From positions 59,954,001 to 60,018,000 of the forward strand of contig OZ231126.1 in assembly GCA_965153355.1 (NCBI GenBank): a DNA stretch of 64,000 bases, written 5' to 3'. Positions 24,107-35,049 of the stretch are shown in pieces. The translations under genes were made by a program, and so were the position numbers. The notes beneath the pieces were generated by a model, which was given only the letters and a program-made list of their open reading frames with translations, ran no database searches and was not told where the DNA came from. This stretch comes from Flaccisagitta enflata. Taxonomy: Eukaryota; Chaetognatha; Sagittoidea; Aphragmophora. Position 1 is the stretch's first letter; every line of letters starts with the position of its first letter.

Positions 24107-24156
24107 TTTGAGGAGTAGACAGCCATTTCAAATGTCTTTTTTGAAAAAAAAATTGT

Positions 24157-25164
24157 TTGTCTGTCTGTCTACGCGACGACGACGAAGACGACGATGATGA
24201 CGATGGATCGTCAAACTCTGCAGGAAGCCGATCGTCCATCTTCAGCAGCGGCAACAACACCTTCGTCAACAGTGGCAACATCCCTGCAGGAAGTGTCTTT
24301 GGCGACATTGTCAACGGCCGTCTTGTCAGCAACAACCAACCAACGAATGGCAATGGAGGCCAAAGATCCGGAAATTGCGACCTCACCATTGACAACCACG
24401 GCAACATCACGACGAGTTCCGGCGGCACCATTACGAGCTCTGGCAGCGTTATGTCAGGTGGAGGCGGAATGAGAATCGGTCACAGAGGCGCAGGCGCAAA
24501 TGGCAGTATTAGAATCGGGAATATGAGCATTGGCGAATCGAGTTTCGGGAATGGAGGCGGAATGAGCATCGGCCCCAGAGGCATCAGCATGGGCGGAAGC
24601 GGCGGTATGACTATAGGTCCCGGTGGCATCAGCATTGGTGGACCAAACGGTATGAGAATCCGCAACGGCAATATAAGCATGGGCGGGAGCAATGGTACGA
24701 GAATCAGCAACGGGAGCAACGGCGGTGTGAGAATAAACAGCGGAAGCATCAGCGTCAATCGAAACGGCAGCCGCAGTGACATCTCGGTCGCTGGATGGAG
24801 AATCACGACTAAGGGGCAAGGGCAGTCAATCAACGTCAATGGAGTTCAGATCAGATTGAGAGGTCAATGGAATTGGGATCTCATCGATGAGATCAACAAG
24901 CGCGGCGGCGGAAGGATCAACATCAACGACAACAACGGCGGCAGAAGCGGCGGCAGGAACAACAGCGGGAACAACAATCGTGGCAGAAGCGTAAGCAGTA
25001 ACAGCAACAACAGCAATCGCAATGGCCGCAACAACAGCAACAACGGCCGTAACAACAAAAACAACAACATCAGAAACGGACGCAACATCAGCAGCAACAC
25101 CAAAAACGGATCGCAAAACAACCTAGCCAATCAGCACTACGTCCGCCTGGAATTCCTCGACTGA
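24157..25164 (+). CDS. Gly/Ser/Asn-rich repetitive protein segment, probable exon
   Basis: The frame is open for about 335 codons and ends at TGA 25164, but no suitable ATG opens it. 24157 is a TTG, and the first in-frame Met is near residue 99. It probably begins at a splice acceptor: TCTGCAG at about 24223 or CATCTTCAG at about 24245 are candidates. Residues about 100-210 are a loose 14-17 residue repeat (GGMSIGPRGISMGG type) in which Ile/Met alternate with polar residues, as in beta-rich repeats. A non-repetitive patch near 225-255 (GWRITTKGQGQ, RLRGQWNWDLIDEINKRGGG) is followed by an Asn/Arg/Gly tail ending in HYVRLEFLD. The N-terminal part is acidic (Asp run). The region is more GC-rich than its surroundings and keeps one frame while others show only shadows. 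No family recognised; a secreted matrix or adhesive protein is a guess. It could also be an expanded codon repeat. Confidence 0.55.
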   Translation: MSVCLRDDDEDDDDDDGSSNSAGSRSSIFSSGNNTFVNSGNIPAGSVFGDIVNGRLVSNNQPTNGNGGQRSGNCDLTIDNHGNITTSSGGTITSSGSVMSGGGGMRIGHRGAGANGSIRIGNMSIGESSFGNGGGMSIGPRGISMGGSGGMTIGPGGISIGGPNGMRIRNGNISMGGSNGTRISNGSNGGVRINSGSISVNRNGSRSDISVAGWRITTKGQGQSINVNGVQIRLRGQWNWDLIDEINKRGGGRININDNNGGRSGGRNNSGNNNRGRSVSSNSNNSNRNGRNNSNNGRNNKNNNIRNGRNISSNTKNGSQNNLANQHYVRLEFLD

Positions 25165-25417
25165 GAAGAATAGGACGTTTCATGGAGTACATGACATGAT
25201 CAGTGAGTTTTTGAACACCCATACGCAATAGAAATCGGTATCTCCGTTACTATCAATTTGGGAACACCAACCAGGAGCGTTTTTCTTTCTATATATATAG
25301 ACTGAGGGCCCCGCGGCCGAGAATCGGATCACCGGCGCAATTTTCCACTCGCGCATTCCTCATTTTGGCGATCAAAAAACCATGGTATCAATATTGCAAG
25401 GGACCAATGGTACCCTC

Positions 25418-26275
25418 AACTTTGGAAGCTTACTGCTTCTAAACGAACAAAGATAGAAGATCGCGCTTGGCGCCATTTTAAAGAGCACAAAAAATCCTTT
25501 CTTTACCTCACAAATTTCATCTAAATTGGTTGAAAAACAACAGAGTAACAAGCGTCCAAAGTTGGATGAAGTTTGAGTAAATTCCTAAAATTATATCAAT
25601 TTCACCCCTAACTTTGGAAGCTTACTGCTTCTAAACGAACAAAGATAGAAGATCGCGCTTGGCGCCATTTTAAAAAGCACAAAAAATCCTTTCTTTACCC
25701 CACAAATTTCATCTAAATTGGTTGAAAAACAACAGAGTAACAAGCGTTCAAAGTTGGTTGAAGTTTAAGTAAATTCTTATAATTGTATCAATTTTATCCC
25801 TAACTTTGGAAGCTTTCTGCTTCAAAACGAACAAAGATAGAAGATCGCGCTTGGCGCCATTTAAAAAAAGCACAAAAATTCCTTTCTTTACCCCACAAAT
25901 TTCATCTGAATTCGTTGAAAAACAACAGAGTAACAAGCGTCCAAAGTTGGTTGAAGTTTAAGTAAATTCTTAGAATTGTATCAATTTCACCCCTAACTTT
26001 GGAAGCTTACTGCTTCTAAATGAACAAAGATTGAAGATCGCGCTTGGCGCCATTTTAAAAAGCACAAAAAATCCTTTCTTTACCCCACAAATTTCATCAA
26101 AATCATGAAATCATGCAATCATGAAAAATAACAGAGTAACAAGCATCCAAAGTTGGATGAAGTTTGAGTAAATTCTTAAAATTATATCAATTTCACCCCT
26201 AATTTTGGAAGCTTACCGCTTCTAAACAAACAAAGATAGAAAATCACCAAAAATCACAAAAAAGGACAAACTAGT
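25418..26275 (+). repeat. 192 bp tandem array, left arm of the mirror block
   Basis: Five units start at 25418, 25610, 25802, 25995 and 26201. Each contains AACTTTGGAAGCTTACTGC, TTCTAAACGAACAAAGATAG, GCGCTTGGCGCCATTTTAAA and AACAACAGAGTAACAAGCG. One unit has a 14 bp insertion. 25165-25415 holds no clear feature. Confidence 0.9.
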
Positions 26276-26811
26276 CATCCAAGGATCGCACATGGTCAGC
26301 GGTAGCCGATGCCCTGCTTGGAGTGATCAGGTGAAGAAGTGAAGTGAGAGCAGGGTGGCGGCCCCAAAGGGCCGATGTCCTGTAGGCCACAGGGGGGAAT
26401 TTCCAGACGTCCTGAGGGGTAATGAATCAGGCCCAAGAGGTAATTGAAGCTGGATTTGAGGTCTGGGGGAAGGATTTAAGGCCTGAAGATTAGATTTGAG
26501 GCCTGGGGGCAGGCCTGAGGCCTGAGGGGCAGATTTGAGGCCTTGAGAGCTGATTTGAGGTCTGGAGAGCTGATTTGAGGCCTGGAACACAGATTTGAGG
26601 CCTGGAGAGCTGATTTGAGGCCTTGAGAGCTGATTTGAGTCCTGGAGACCTGATTTGAGGGCTTAGGGGCCTAAATCAGGCCTGAGAGGATTTGAGGTCT
26701 CAACTGCCAACAGGGGGGGGGACGGAAGGACGGACGGAAGGACGGACGGACGGACGTCTGGAAATTCCCCCCTCTGTCCTACAGGACATCGGCCCTTTGG
26801 GGCCGCTGCCC
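26272..26811. mobile_element. family A element A4 (GTCATCC long-end subtype)
   Basis: The long end is GTCATCCAAGGATCGCACAT then GGTCAGCGGTAGCCG. The core reads GGCGGCCCCAAAGGGCC, with inner arms TCCTGTAGGCCACAGGGG. A 20 bp minisatellite (GAGAGCTGATTTGAGGCCTG type) occupies 26430-26690. The short end is GGGGCCGCTGCCC then AAAAAGCAC. Confidence 0.75.
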
Positions 26812-26822
26812 AAAAAGCACAA

Positions 26823-27140
26823 ATAGTCGCAAAAGCGTTAGATGGTCAGCGGTACCAGTGGCCTGCTTAAGTAGGTTGTAGTTTAAGTTGAGGGGGGAGC
26901 AAGACAGCGGCCCCGAAGGGGTCTATGACCTATGCTTTCACACATATGAAGAGTTTTCTCCTTCTTCTCCTCCTCCTCCTCCACACCCCCCTCCCCCCAG
27001 CCTCCAGGCCCATATCTCAGCCTGGAGGCCCATATCCCAGCCTCCAGCCCCAAATCCCAGTCTTGAGGCCCAAATCCCACCCTTAAGGCCCAAATCCCAA
27101 CCCCAAGGCCCAAATTCCACTCTCTATCCAATGGAACCAC
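26823..27140. mobile_element. family A element A5, right half lost
   Basis: The long end (TAGTCGCAAAAGCGTTAG, GGTCAGCGGTACC) is intact. The core GGCCCCGAAGGGG and CTTTCACACATATG follow, then a CTT/CTC tract and GAGGCCCAAATCCC units. It stops at TATCCAATGGAAC, a motif also at the inner ends of A6 and A7. Confidence 0.7.
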
Positions 27141-27229
27141 CTCCATATCGTTTTCTATGATTACTGCCGCACCTGCATACCTTCCTGTTATCATATGTCA
27201 ATTGGTTATTACCTCTGTCTTTTCGTTTG

Positions 27230-27306
27230 TGTTTGTTAGTTATGTGACCGACCAACCAACCGACCAACATAGCGGCTTCTAGAGTTGCGTTCACGCGACC
27301 AAAAAA
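27230..27306 (+). mobile_element. family B 3' fragment B8
   Basis: GACCGACCAACCAACC, then TAGCGGCTTCTAGAGTTGCG, a TTCA loop and CGCGACC plus AAAAAA. The stem has one G:C to T:C mismatch. No 5' end nearby. Confidence 0.5.
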
Positions 27307-27513
27307 ACTTGTAAATGAAACTTGAAATGAAAACTCTTTTAATTAAAAAAAAAAAAGAAATAAAGGCGCGAAAAACCTTGACAACTTCTCGTCTTCTATC
27401 ATTGGCATACTACGATTATACAACCATTTAAGCGACTTACCTGTTTCATGGTTCAATGATCGGTCAATGCAGAAAGCTCAAGTCAATAACCAACAGATTT
27501 GTTTAGTTTGTCT

Positions 27514-27643
27514 TAGGGATGTGAAAGCGATTGACCGCTTCCAATTTAGAGGATAGGATATCTACTAGTATTTGAACTACAAAGTGGAAGCGGAAGCGGA
27601 AGCGTTGGAAGCTGCATGAAAATCGACCACTTCCACATCCCTA
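27514..27643. mobile_element. hAT-type MITE, 130 bp, perfect 8 bp TSD
   Basis: The termini are TAGGGATGTG and CACATCCCTA, flanked by GTTTGTCT on both sides (27506-27513 and 27644-27651). Inner arms contain GATTGACCGCTTCCA and TGGAAGC plus GAAGCGGAAGCG repeats. An 8 bp duplication and this terminus are hallmarks of hAT elements. Too short to code for a transposase. Confidence 0.85.
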
Positions 27644-27866
27644 GTTTGTCTACTATCTTTGAAAACCTTCAACTTCAATAGAGCTCTATAGAGACTTTGA
27701 ACTCTTTAAAATGGTGCCAGCGCAATGTTCTATCTCATGGACATGTGACTCTAGAATTGTATCAGTCCGTTGATCCATTGGTCTGTTGATTCATACCTTC
27801 TTTGAAATGTTGGCTGTTTTTTGCTATACTGCCCCTGCCCATCCCTCCGCAACTGGGTTTTCAAAC

Positions 27867-27938
27867 TTGTTACTCTGTTGTTTTTCAACTGATTTTGATG
27901 AAATTTGTGGGGTAAAGAAAGGATTTTTTGTGCTTTTT
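27867..27938 (-). repeat. fragment of the 192 bp array unit
   Basis: CTTGTTACTCTGTTGTTTTT, GATGAAATTTGTGGGGTAAA and GGATTTTTTGTGC are in the inverse orientation, ending exactly at the A6 short end. A decayed B-like CTGCCCCTGCCCATCCC lies at 27830-27857. Confidence 0.75.
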
Positions 27939-28180
27939 GGGCAGCGGCCCCGAAGGGGTCGATGACCTATGCTTTCACACATATGGGGAGTTTTCTCCTT
28001 CTTCTTCTCCTCCTTCTTCTCCTTCATACCCCCCCTCCCCCAGTCTCCAGGCCCATATCTCAGCCTAGAGGCCCACTTCCCAGCCTAGAGGCCCATATCC
28101 CAGCCTCCAGGCCCAAATCCCATCCTCAAGGCCCAAATCCCAACCCTAAGGCCCAAATCCCACTCTTTATCCAATGGTAC
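27939..28180. mobile_element. family A element A6, short end left
   Basis: It starts GGGCAGCGGCCCCGAAGGGG after TTTTT, has CTTTCACACATATGGGG, CTT/CTC and GAGGCCCA(A/T)ATCCC units, and stops at TATCCAATGGTAC. It may be one half of a single element whose other half is A7. Confidence 0.65.
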
Positions 28181-28203
28181 AAATCATCAGCCTCTAGTAA
28201 GTC

Positions 28204-28395
28204 AGCCTTCATGGTCTAATGGTTAGAAAACTTGCCTTCAGAAATGTTCAAATCCAGGACGGGCATGAAAGTAACACAGGAGTTTGAGGGAGCGCTTAAA
28301 ATGCTGAATCGGTCCCAAGTCCGACAACTGTGGTGACTTACTATGCTGATGTAAAACAAATTGTATATCTCAACTCATCGCATTCATTAAATGGT
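28204..28395 (+). mobile_element. tRNA-derived SINE (Glu-like head)
   Basis: The polymerase III box A-like TGGTCTAATGG (28212-28222) and box B-like GTTCAAATCC (28246-28255) are spaced 34 bp apart. The head resembles tRNA-Glu (CATGGTCTAATGGTTAG). The body to about 28395 (GACAACTGTGGTGACTTAC, GCTGATGTAAAACAAATTG) ends in short ATT-containing repeats. It cannot fold as a full tRNA, so it is a SINE rather than a tRNA gene. It lies between A6 and A7. Confidence 0.6.
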
Positions 28396-28445
28396 TCCTA
28401 CATCAGACTCAAAGCCAGTCACAGACTGGGGTATCTACTAGGACA

Positions 28446-28728
28446 CCAAAAAATATCCAATGGAACTCTCTAGGGATTTGGGCCTCAAGACTGGGATTTG
28501 GGGCTGGAGGCTGGGATATGGGCTTCCAGGCAGAGATATAGGCCTGGAGGTTGGGGGGAAGAGGGTGCGGAGGAGGGGGAGGAGAAGAAGGAGAAAACTC
28601 CCCATATGTGTGAAAGTATAGGTCATCGACCTTTTCAGGGCTGCTACCCTGCTCGCCCCTCAACTTCAACCACAACTTACTTAAGCAGGGCAGGGGTACC
28701 GCTGACCATCTAATGCTTTTGCGCCTAT
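28446..28728. mobile_element. family A element A7, long end right
   Basis: It starts at TATCCAATGGAAC, has inverse minisatellite units (GGGATTTGGGCCTC), then CCCCATATGTGTGAAAG and a decayed core. The long end is GGTACCGCTGACCATCTAAT then GCTTTTGCG. It is the mirror image of A5. Confidence 0.65.
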
Positions 28729-28749
28729 TTGTGCTTTTTTGTGCTTTTT

Positions 28750-28943
28750 GGGCAGCGGCCCCAAAGGGCCGATGTCCTGGAGAACACAGGGGGGAATTTT
28801 GAGACGTCCGTCCATCCATCCTTCCGTCCCTCTGTCCTTCCGTCCTTTGGGGCCGCTGCCCTGCTCTCACTTCCCCTCTTTATGGATCACTCCCAGCAGG
28901 GCATTGGGTACCGCTGACCAAGTGCGATCCTTGGATGACTAGT
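28750..28943. mobile_element. family A element A8 (GTCATCC long-end subtype)
   Basis: The short end GGGCAGCGGCCCCAAAGGGC is at left, then TCCTGGAGAACACAGGGG and (GTCC)n. The long end, GGTACCGCTGACC, AAGTGCGATCC and TTGGATGACTAG, is at right. It is the mirror image of A4 and lacks the minisatellite. Confidence 0.75.
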
Positions 28944-28964
28944 TTGTGATTTTTTGTGATTTTT

Positions 28965-29600
28965 TCTGCCAAGCGTGATCTTCTATCTTTGTTTGTTTAG
29001 AAGCAGTTAGCTTTCAAAGCTAGGGGTGAAATTGATATAATTCTAAGAATTTACTCAAGCTTTATCCAACTTTGGATGCTTGTTACTCTGTTGTATTTCA
29101 ACTGATTTAGATGAAATTTGTGGGGTAAAGAAAGGATTTTTTTTTTTTTCTTAAATGGCGCCAAGCGCAATCTTCTATCTTTGTTCGTTTGGAAGCAGTA
29201 AGCTTCCAAAGTTAGGGGTGAAATTGATACAATTCTAAGAATTTACTCAAACTTCATCAAACTTTGGATGCTTGTTACTCTGTTGTTTTTCAACCAATTT
29301 AGATGAAATTTGTGGGGTAAAGAAAGGATTTTTTGTGCATTTTAAAATGGCGCCAAGCGCGATCTTCTATCTTTGTTCGTTTAGAAGCAGTAAACTTCCA
29401 AAGTTAGGGGTGAAATTGATACAATTCTAAGAATTTACTCAAACTTCATCCAACTTTGGACGCTTGTTACTCTGTTGTTTTTCAACCGATTTAGATGAAA
29501 TTTGTGGGGAAAAGAAAGGATTTTTTGTGCTCTTTAACATGACGCCAAGCACGATCTTCTATCTCTTTTCGTTTAGAAGAAGTGTGCCTACAAAGGTAGA
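28965..29600 (-). repeat. 192 bp tandem array, right arm of the mirror block
   Basis: Three to four units are inverted relative to 25418-26275. Each has CGCTTGTTACTCTGTTG-type text, AAATGGCGCCAAGCGC and TTCGTTT(A/G)GAAGCAGTAA. 29605-30580 contains nothing I can assign. Confidence 0.9.
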
Positions 29601-30582
29601 AGGGTAATTTAGCTGTTATACTTGTGAGATGATGATCTTTTATGAGGAAAATCTGACATGCGCGACCTTGAAATTGCGTCCTAACTCCCTTCCTGGGACT
29701 TGGGGACGTCAATTTATATGTTAAGAAAGAAAAACACTCCTGGGTGGGGTGGCCAACTGGATAGTTTCGGTGTACCTGACCTCTAATACGCAAGATATTG
29801 ATTGGATCTGACAATTTATATTTCAATTGCAAAGTGATCAAAATGTTCAATGTTCTAGTGCTTTCCAAAACCTTGTTAATGAAACTGATTAAGGACAGGG
29901 AATATTTTTATGTTTGTCATGTGAACTTTTTTCACAGGCGCGTTCGTTCATCAGGGACTTCGGGCCGTAAGTAGATTCTGAGTGAGAAACTAGTCGTTAG
30001 ACTAATGATCCCCGTCACGGAGCGACTTTTTTTTCTTTCTCCGCATTTATTTTTAAACAAGATGCGAGAAAAACTTTTGTCGGCCAATTGCGCATAATTA
30101 CCGGCTTTAATGAATCTCAAGAAAGTCGCGTGATGAATGGTAAATAAAAATTGACATTCGCAGCAGGGGACCAAAAAAAAAGTTGATCCGCTCGCATGAT
30201 GTGACTTTCATATTTGAGGAATTTGGCCTCCCTCATGCTTACTGCTACGTTCTAGATCACCAGAATTCGGCAATCGCATTGAAAGAGTCGAAAAAGGGGC
30301 ATCGGGGAGCGTGTTTTAATATCCCCGCGGCCTATAGTTTGATTGTATACACGATGGCAAACAATAAAGGTGAAGAACAAGGTCGGAAAAAAGGCAACCC
30401 ACTATAGTGCAATAGTGCAATAGTGATACAAAAATGAAAGTGCTACGGATGGTTGGACCGCTTAACAGGCAGATGTTTTTGACACGACTTAAAGAGTTAA
30501 ATTATCGCAATCATCCTCTGCACTGTTTTGCCTGACAATCATGTTTAACGGTTTACGGCTTTACGCACGCTCGCGTCGTGAT

Positions 30583-30648
30583 GCGCGGAGAGAGAGAGGC
30601 AGGAAGGGAGAGAGAGAGAGGAAGAGAGAGAGAGACAGACAGACAGTC

Positions 30649-30681
<33 letters not shown>

Positions 30682-30810
30682 GGGAGATAGGGAGACAGAG
30701 AGAGAGAAACAGTAGGACATACAGAGAGACAGAGAAATAGGCAGAGACCGACAGAGATAGAGACAGGCAGAGATAGAGACAGACAGATAAAGAAAGACAG
30801 ACAGACATGT
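30583..30810. repeat. (GA)n / (GACA)n degenerate microsatellite
   Basis: GAGA and GACA units with GGGA, GATA and GGCA variants. 30815-31500 has no other supported feature. Confidence 0.9.
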
Positions 30811-31505
30811 GGGAAAATGCGGTCCCATCAAAGGTCGCGGAATCCGTTGGAAGAAGCGCATTTTTTTTTCCTCACTTTGCCTCTTTTGGCCCCCTTCTAC
30901 GCGCATGTTTGGGCACGAGGAAACGAGGTTTCGAATTTACGTGGGCGGATTTTTGTTAAGGATTTTTTTTTAACTCTCACTGACTGAAGAAGCCCACGAC
31001 CTTCGGTCGCACCCGCGCGCGTATTTGTGCATGTGAAAGTGCGTGCTCGGGTGTGTTTTTTGTGCGTTTGCGTGTTCTTCCGTGCCTGTGCGCATGTATG
31101 CGAGTATGTGAGACTATGAGACTCTGAGTGACTCCGTACCCGTAGAAAATGAACCGCAATTTCGACCTCAAAAGTTCCTTCTACAGCTTTACGAACAAGT
31201 TCGTGTGAGTGCGAGTCGTCAAGGTGATACGGCTGTTTTTATTTTCTTTACTTTGGATTGTTAACATCTCAGCGTAAGATTTGATATTCCTAAAAAAATG
31301 TTCACATGAAAAAAAAATCAACGACATTTTTTGTGCGGAGACACCAAAAAAGAAAAAACTGAAAGGGAAGACGAAAAAAAAAAAAGAAAAGGAAAAGAAG
31401 ATGTTGAAACAGATCCTTCATTTCAGGCTCTGCTTTTCAATGCCGAAAAAAAACGAAACAGGAAGCGGAAGAACGACACAGAAACCAAAACGGAATCCAA
31501 AAGAG

Positions 31506-31507
<2 letters not shown>

Positions 31508-31547
<40 letters not shown>
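31508..31547. repeat. (GA)n microsatellite
   Basis: About 20 units, embedded in A-rich purine-biased DNA (31320-31510). Confidence 0.95.
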
Positions 31548-31551
<4 letters not shown>

Positions 31552-31749
31552 CAAAGCACGTCTGCAAGATTTCGTATCCATTGGCCCAAAAAGCATTGGC
31601 CAGACGATCCATACGTGTTGATCCATACTGTTGGTTTTTCTCATTTTTTGTCATTTTTTTTAATCAATGAATTCCTTTTCAAGTTATGGCCACATTCATG
31701 CCTTAGTTGAACATTTATTTCAACTTTCTCCTTTCGTGAGAAATTTCTT

Positions 31750-31860
31750 TTGTTAAGATATGTCATCGCATTTCTATAAGAGGGTCTGTCCATCCGTCTG
31801 TCAGTCCGTCCGTCCGTACGTCCGTCCGTCCGTGCGTCCATACGTCCATTACGCCAGCGC
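31750..31860 (-). mobile_element. family B hairpin end B9, decayed AGATGCG type
   Basis: AGATATGTCATCGCATTT then CTATAAGAGGG, (GTCC)n, and ATTACGCCAGCGCGCC. The layout matches the hairpin end at 9357. Stem pairing is partly lost. Confidence 0.5.
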
Positions 31861-32310
31861 GCCAATCACGCAGATGACGCATCAAGTTGCCCTGGATGCG
31901 CTTGTTAAAATTTGATCGGAAAAAAAAAAATGAAAATCCCGCGACAAAAGTAGGAGTGAATTGTAGAGGTGGATGAGATTGAATTCAAACGAACACATCC
32001 ATGTTTTGCCCCCAACGGCTTTAGTTTTTTTCCCTCAATATTTTTTTTTCCTTCCATCTTTGTTTCTCCGTTTCTTGCCTTTCTTTTTTTTTTTTCTCTT
32101 ACTCCCTGGCGTGCAGTAAAACTAATATAACCGGATTTGTGCTTTCGTCTTTGCCCCCATTTTCTCTCCCTCTCATCTTCCTGCCCCCTCCCATTCCCTA
32201 CGCCCCCCCCCCCCAAGTTGCTTTGCTTCACCTCAAACACCGTTCAATTGTCAGTTTCATGAAATGCGCACAATCCCATTGAAACCCACTGCGAGATTTC
32301 TTTTTCTTTT

Positions 32311-32413
<103 letters not shown>

Positions 32414-33230
32414 GGAACCGAGAGTGGCTCTCGGATTAGTTTGTCACTTATTCCCATATCGTCGTTGTTACGTTTATTGTATTTCTTTCTATTGCTTCTT
32501 TTTCTTTTTGTAGGGGGCGGGGGAGTGAAGGGGGGAAAGCTACACGAACCGGCGGACCAATAAAATCTCAATTCAAACGAGATTTTGGGATAGACTCTCT
32601 GATATTGGAGTTTTACTGGAGAGGCTTCCAGAGTTGTCGATAAATCGAGGTTGGATAGTCACAGTCACCAGGAAACAGCGACATAATTCTCTCCTTCGAA
32701 AGTATGGCATTGACAGTCAACGGCTGGTCGAGGGCAACAGGCCAATTAACGCTGACTATAGTGTTGGAAAGCCAGGATAGATGCTACCCAAGTGAAAAGT
32801 CGTTGCAGAGGCCGAAGAATGGGGTGAGGAGAGGAAGATGTGGGGGAGGGGGATGGAGTAGGGGTAGGGGTAGGGATTGGAGGTCTCTCATCAGGGTTTG
32901 TGGACCTGCCTGTAGGAAGGGAAGAGAAACATAGTGTTTATGTGTATAGCGAAGGGGTAAGTGGGGGAAGCGGTAGGGGTAGTTGATTTGCAGTTGTGGA
33001 CCTGCCTGCGGGTGGGGGAAGGGATATCAAGCATTGAGCAAGCCACACAGAAATAACGCGCCGCGGAGGAAGTGAGGCTACGACCACGATAAAAGGAAAG
33101 GTCAGCAAGGGTCAACTTGGTGGCGGTGGCGGCGTGAAAAAATGGAAGCGGAGGAGGCAGGGGAGATGGCGTGGCAGCGGTGGCGATGCGTAGAGTGGAG
33201 GCGGGTGGAGGCGGAGAGGTGACGTGGTTG

Positions 33231-33431
<201 letters not shown>

Positions 33432-33509
33432 CGGAAGATCAGACATTGAATTGTAGGTTCAGGTGTGTCAATTCTCGTCCTGACAAAGAGGACGACGTGA
33501 TGGTAGGTT

Positions 33510-33620
33510 AAGAGAAAGAGAGAGAGAGGGAGAGAGAGACAAAGAGACAGGGAGACAGAGAGACAGAGAGACAGAGAGACAGAGAGAGTGACAGACAGAC
33601 AGACAGAGGAAGAGACCGAG
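33510..33620. repeat. (GA)n/(GACA)n degenerate microsatellite
   Basis: GAGA, GACA and GAGACAGA units. Confidence 0.85.
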
Positions 33621-33727
33621 ACAAAGAGGAAGAGAGACAAGCCTGTGCATGTAAACAAACGGGCACAACATTGTCGGATGAGAACTTTGCTCTATTTCTC
33701 TTTATGTTTTCATGCATCTTGCATCTA

Positions 33728-33850
33728 TTAAGGCCGCACACACGACTTCACAGCAGCGTATGGTTGGGCAGGGACGGTGATTTGCAAACCACCATTCAAA
33801 ATGTTATGTAACAGGTGGACAGACCGACGAGGGGACCGACACAGCATCGC
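33728..33850 (+). mobile_element. decayed family B element
   Basis: AAGGCCGCACACACGACTT, GGTTGGGCAGGGACGGTGAT, AATGTTATGTAACAGG and GACCGAC(G/A) follow the B order, but the hairpin end is eroded (CATCGCGTGTTTG). Confidence 0.4.
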
Positions 33851-33892
33851 GTGTTTGTTGATGGAAATTAAGTGTCTGGGAGTCAATGAACG

Positions 33893-34708
33893 TACAGTGG
33901 GAACCCGATTTAACGTCCCTGGAGGGACTGGGAATTTTTGGTCGTTAAATCCGAATGTTGTTAAAACGAATTTCCAATTTTCTTTAATTGATATAAACCG
34001 CTTTACGACTATGCAACTAAGGCTAGTATCAGTGTCCCCTCAATTGTTGTAGTTATTATTCAAGCATTTGTGCAAATGGCCAACAGACAAACATAGAGAA
34101 AGACAGACAGAACTATAGAAAAACAGAGAGAAAGACAGACAGAACTATAGAAAAACAGAGAGAAAGAAAAACAGATAGACAGAAAGAAAGACAGACAGAC
34201 AGACAGAAAAATGTAGCCTCATAAAGACTCAGTGTCATGTAAAAGAATAAGTTCAAGATATCATGAATTATTTGGGGGATATGAAATATCACTGAAAAAA
34301 TAAGATTTTGATTAAAATCTTTCCAATAAAATGTTTCTCTACTGATGATATTTCATTTTTTTTGTTCATAGATCTTTTTGCTAGATTCGTCACTTTTACA
34401 TTAAAGGTCTTAGATTATGTTAAAATAGTTTTCATCAATTTTGAAATCAATCAAAGTTTGAATGAAAATCTTTAAGTAAAAAAATCACATGACTAAGTTG
34501 AAATGTCAATGTCATTAAATCAAGAAAAATTATTTTAAGGGACCTGGAAATAGCGACTTTAAATCAGGTTTGGATGTTATATCAGGTGTCATTAAATCAG
34601 GTAAAATTAATACTATAAAAGCCTGCAAAAATATGGGACCAAAGAAACCTGGATGTTAAACCAGAAATGTTGTTAAAGCAGGTGACGAAAAGGCTGTAGT
34701 CCACTGTA
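33893..34708. mobile_element. pogo/Tigger-like non-autonomous remnant
   Basis: The left end TA-CAGTGGGAACCCGATTTAACG then GGGACTGGGAATTTTT and GTCGTTAAATCC is typical of pogo-type termini. The right end is AGTCCACTG-TA. Ends match for about 8 bp beyond the TA. The interior has GACA repeats and AT-rich text with no ORF. Confidence 0.55.
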
Positions 34709-35049
34709 TGAAGAACTGCTTTGTTTCCAGAATCACAAAACGGAACGAGCATGTTTTGAAAAATGTTCTCGATTACATAGAATAATAACAATGCGCTCAA
34801 AATTTTAAAATCTCCGATACAATGCTTTTGGTATCAAAAACAATACAAAGACTGATAGCGAATTTACAGTGCAAATGATAATCGCGAAGTCTATTTTCGC
34901 AATAGTTCTTCGCACTGTCTTCTCCATCATGCAAATAAACGTTGCTCTAATACTAAAACTTTTTAGTCGCGTGCACGCGACTCTGTAACCCGCTCTGTCG
35001 GTCGGTCGGTCGGTCGGTCGGTCGGTCGGTCGGTCCGTCGGTAACACTT

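Noticed and set aside
24194-24472. Alternative ATG-started ORF in the second frame over the Gly-rich region
   Set aside because: Composition is coherent in the 24157 frame and the second frame ends early; it is most likely a shadow.
28204-28276. Functional tRNA-Glu gene
   Set aside because: Only box A and box B remain. The spacing is short, and no acceptor stem or full cloverleaf can be drawn.
30183-30407. 74-codon plus-strand ORF
   Set aside because: No domain, signal peptide or compositional support.
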